Origin: Treponema sp.
GTDB lineage: Bacteria; Spirochaetota; Spirochaetia; Treponematales; Breznakiellaceae
NCBI GenBank assembly: GCA_031283905.1
Contig: JAITAW010000097.1
Coordinates: forward strand, 1-5,077
Length of the DNA: 5,077 bases
Direction: 5' to 3'
Position numbers and translations under genes: made by a program. Below the pieces are notes generated by a model. The model was not told the DNA's origin. It made no database searches and saw only the letters and a list, made by a program, of their open reading frames with translations. Position 1 is the first letter of the stretch. Every line of letters begins with the position of its first letter. Shown piece by piece: positions 4,897 to 5,077 of this stretch.

Positions 4897-5077
4897 GACA
4901 TAACTATTATACAATAGAACCAAAGCTGCTTCCCTTCTTGAGGAAGCGCTATGAAACGCCAAAACACGTGCGCAAGCCTTCATGGAGTTTAAGCGCAAGT
5001 GAAATACGTGTTCTTGAGAAAGCATTGAACAAATTGTGTCCTTATGGCGGAATAGTATATTCACTATTTAAGACAAT
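4872..5077 (+). pseudogene. Open frame running off the window, possible gene tail
   Basis: After a TAA at 4869-4871 the frame stays open for 68 codons to the window end. From about 4902 it reads like protein: YYTIEPKLLPFLRKRYETPK (residues 12-31), then RKPSWSLSASEIRVLEKALN (34-53) and PYGGIVYSLFKT (57-68). It is a basic, partly amphipathic segment of the sort seen at the C-terminal end of cell-surface polysaccharide enzymes, but I do not recognise the family. No ATG is present near its beginning; AAGGAG at 4870-4875 lies only two bases before a TTG (4878). It could be a decayed 3' end or, less likely, the start of an intact gene continuing beyond the window. It is in the same frame as the GTG at 4578. 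Confidence 0.35.

Noticed and set aside
4798..5064. 88-codon minus-strand ORF over the right-hand end
   Set aside because: No recognisable motif or ribosome-binding site. The plus-strand frames in the same stretch look more protein-like.

Overview
The window looks like part of a spirochaete chromosome, most likely Treponema or a close relative. The reasons are a YihY/BrkB-type membrane protein fused to a cyclic-nucleotide-binding domain, an RluD-type pseudouridine synthase translationally coupled to a small exported protein of a kind I associate with treponemes, and remnants of a DUF4469 protein and a glycosyltransferase resembling spirochaete examples. The genus is inferred from protein character without a database search.

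Layout. Positions 1-735 hold no gene I can defend: three very long C homopolymers (13, 24 and 26 bases) and a mixed stretch with short ORFs and weak hairpins. Positions 736-2073 (+) encode the intact YihY/BrkB-cNMP fusion, with a sigma70-like promoter just upstream. Positions 2100-3577 (-) are a two-gene operon in which a 178-residue exported/membrane protein overlaps the RluD-family gene by one base. A strong sigma70-like promoter at 3708-3736 and a Shine-Dalgarno sequence at 3584-3589 fix its start. The + and - units converge, and a 28-bp sequence is present twice (43 bp apart) across the two gene ends.

Positions 3737-4330 contain no convincing gene. They carry an 11-bp perfect stem, a 14-bp perfect palindrome, two palindrome-centred repeats exactly 21 bp apart and a 16-bp inverted repeat. 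A promoter with a ribosome-binding site follows at 4329-4373.

From about 4376 to the end the window is a patch of broken genes: a C-terminal fragment of a DUF4469 (Ig-like, HU-associated) protein with one frameshift, the N-terminal part of a glycosyltransferase-like protein with a frameshift in a run of eight Ts, and an open frame running off the end that may be another gene tail. This right-hand end is visibly more A+T-rich than the operon region, which fits an accessory or decaying locus, although assembly or read errors could produce the same frameshifts.

The intact genes (membrane transport or envelope sensing, ribosome modification, small envelope protein) are not obviously one pathway. 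I do not see a new defence, mobile or biosynthetic system. The parts most worth following up are the YihY-cNMP fusion, the repeat/palindrome block upstream of the 4329 promoter, and the T8 frameshift.
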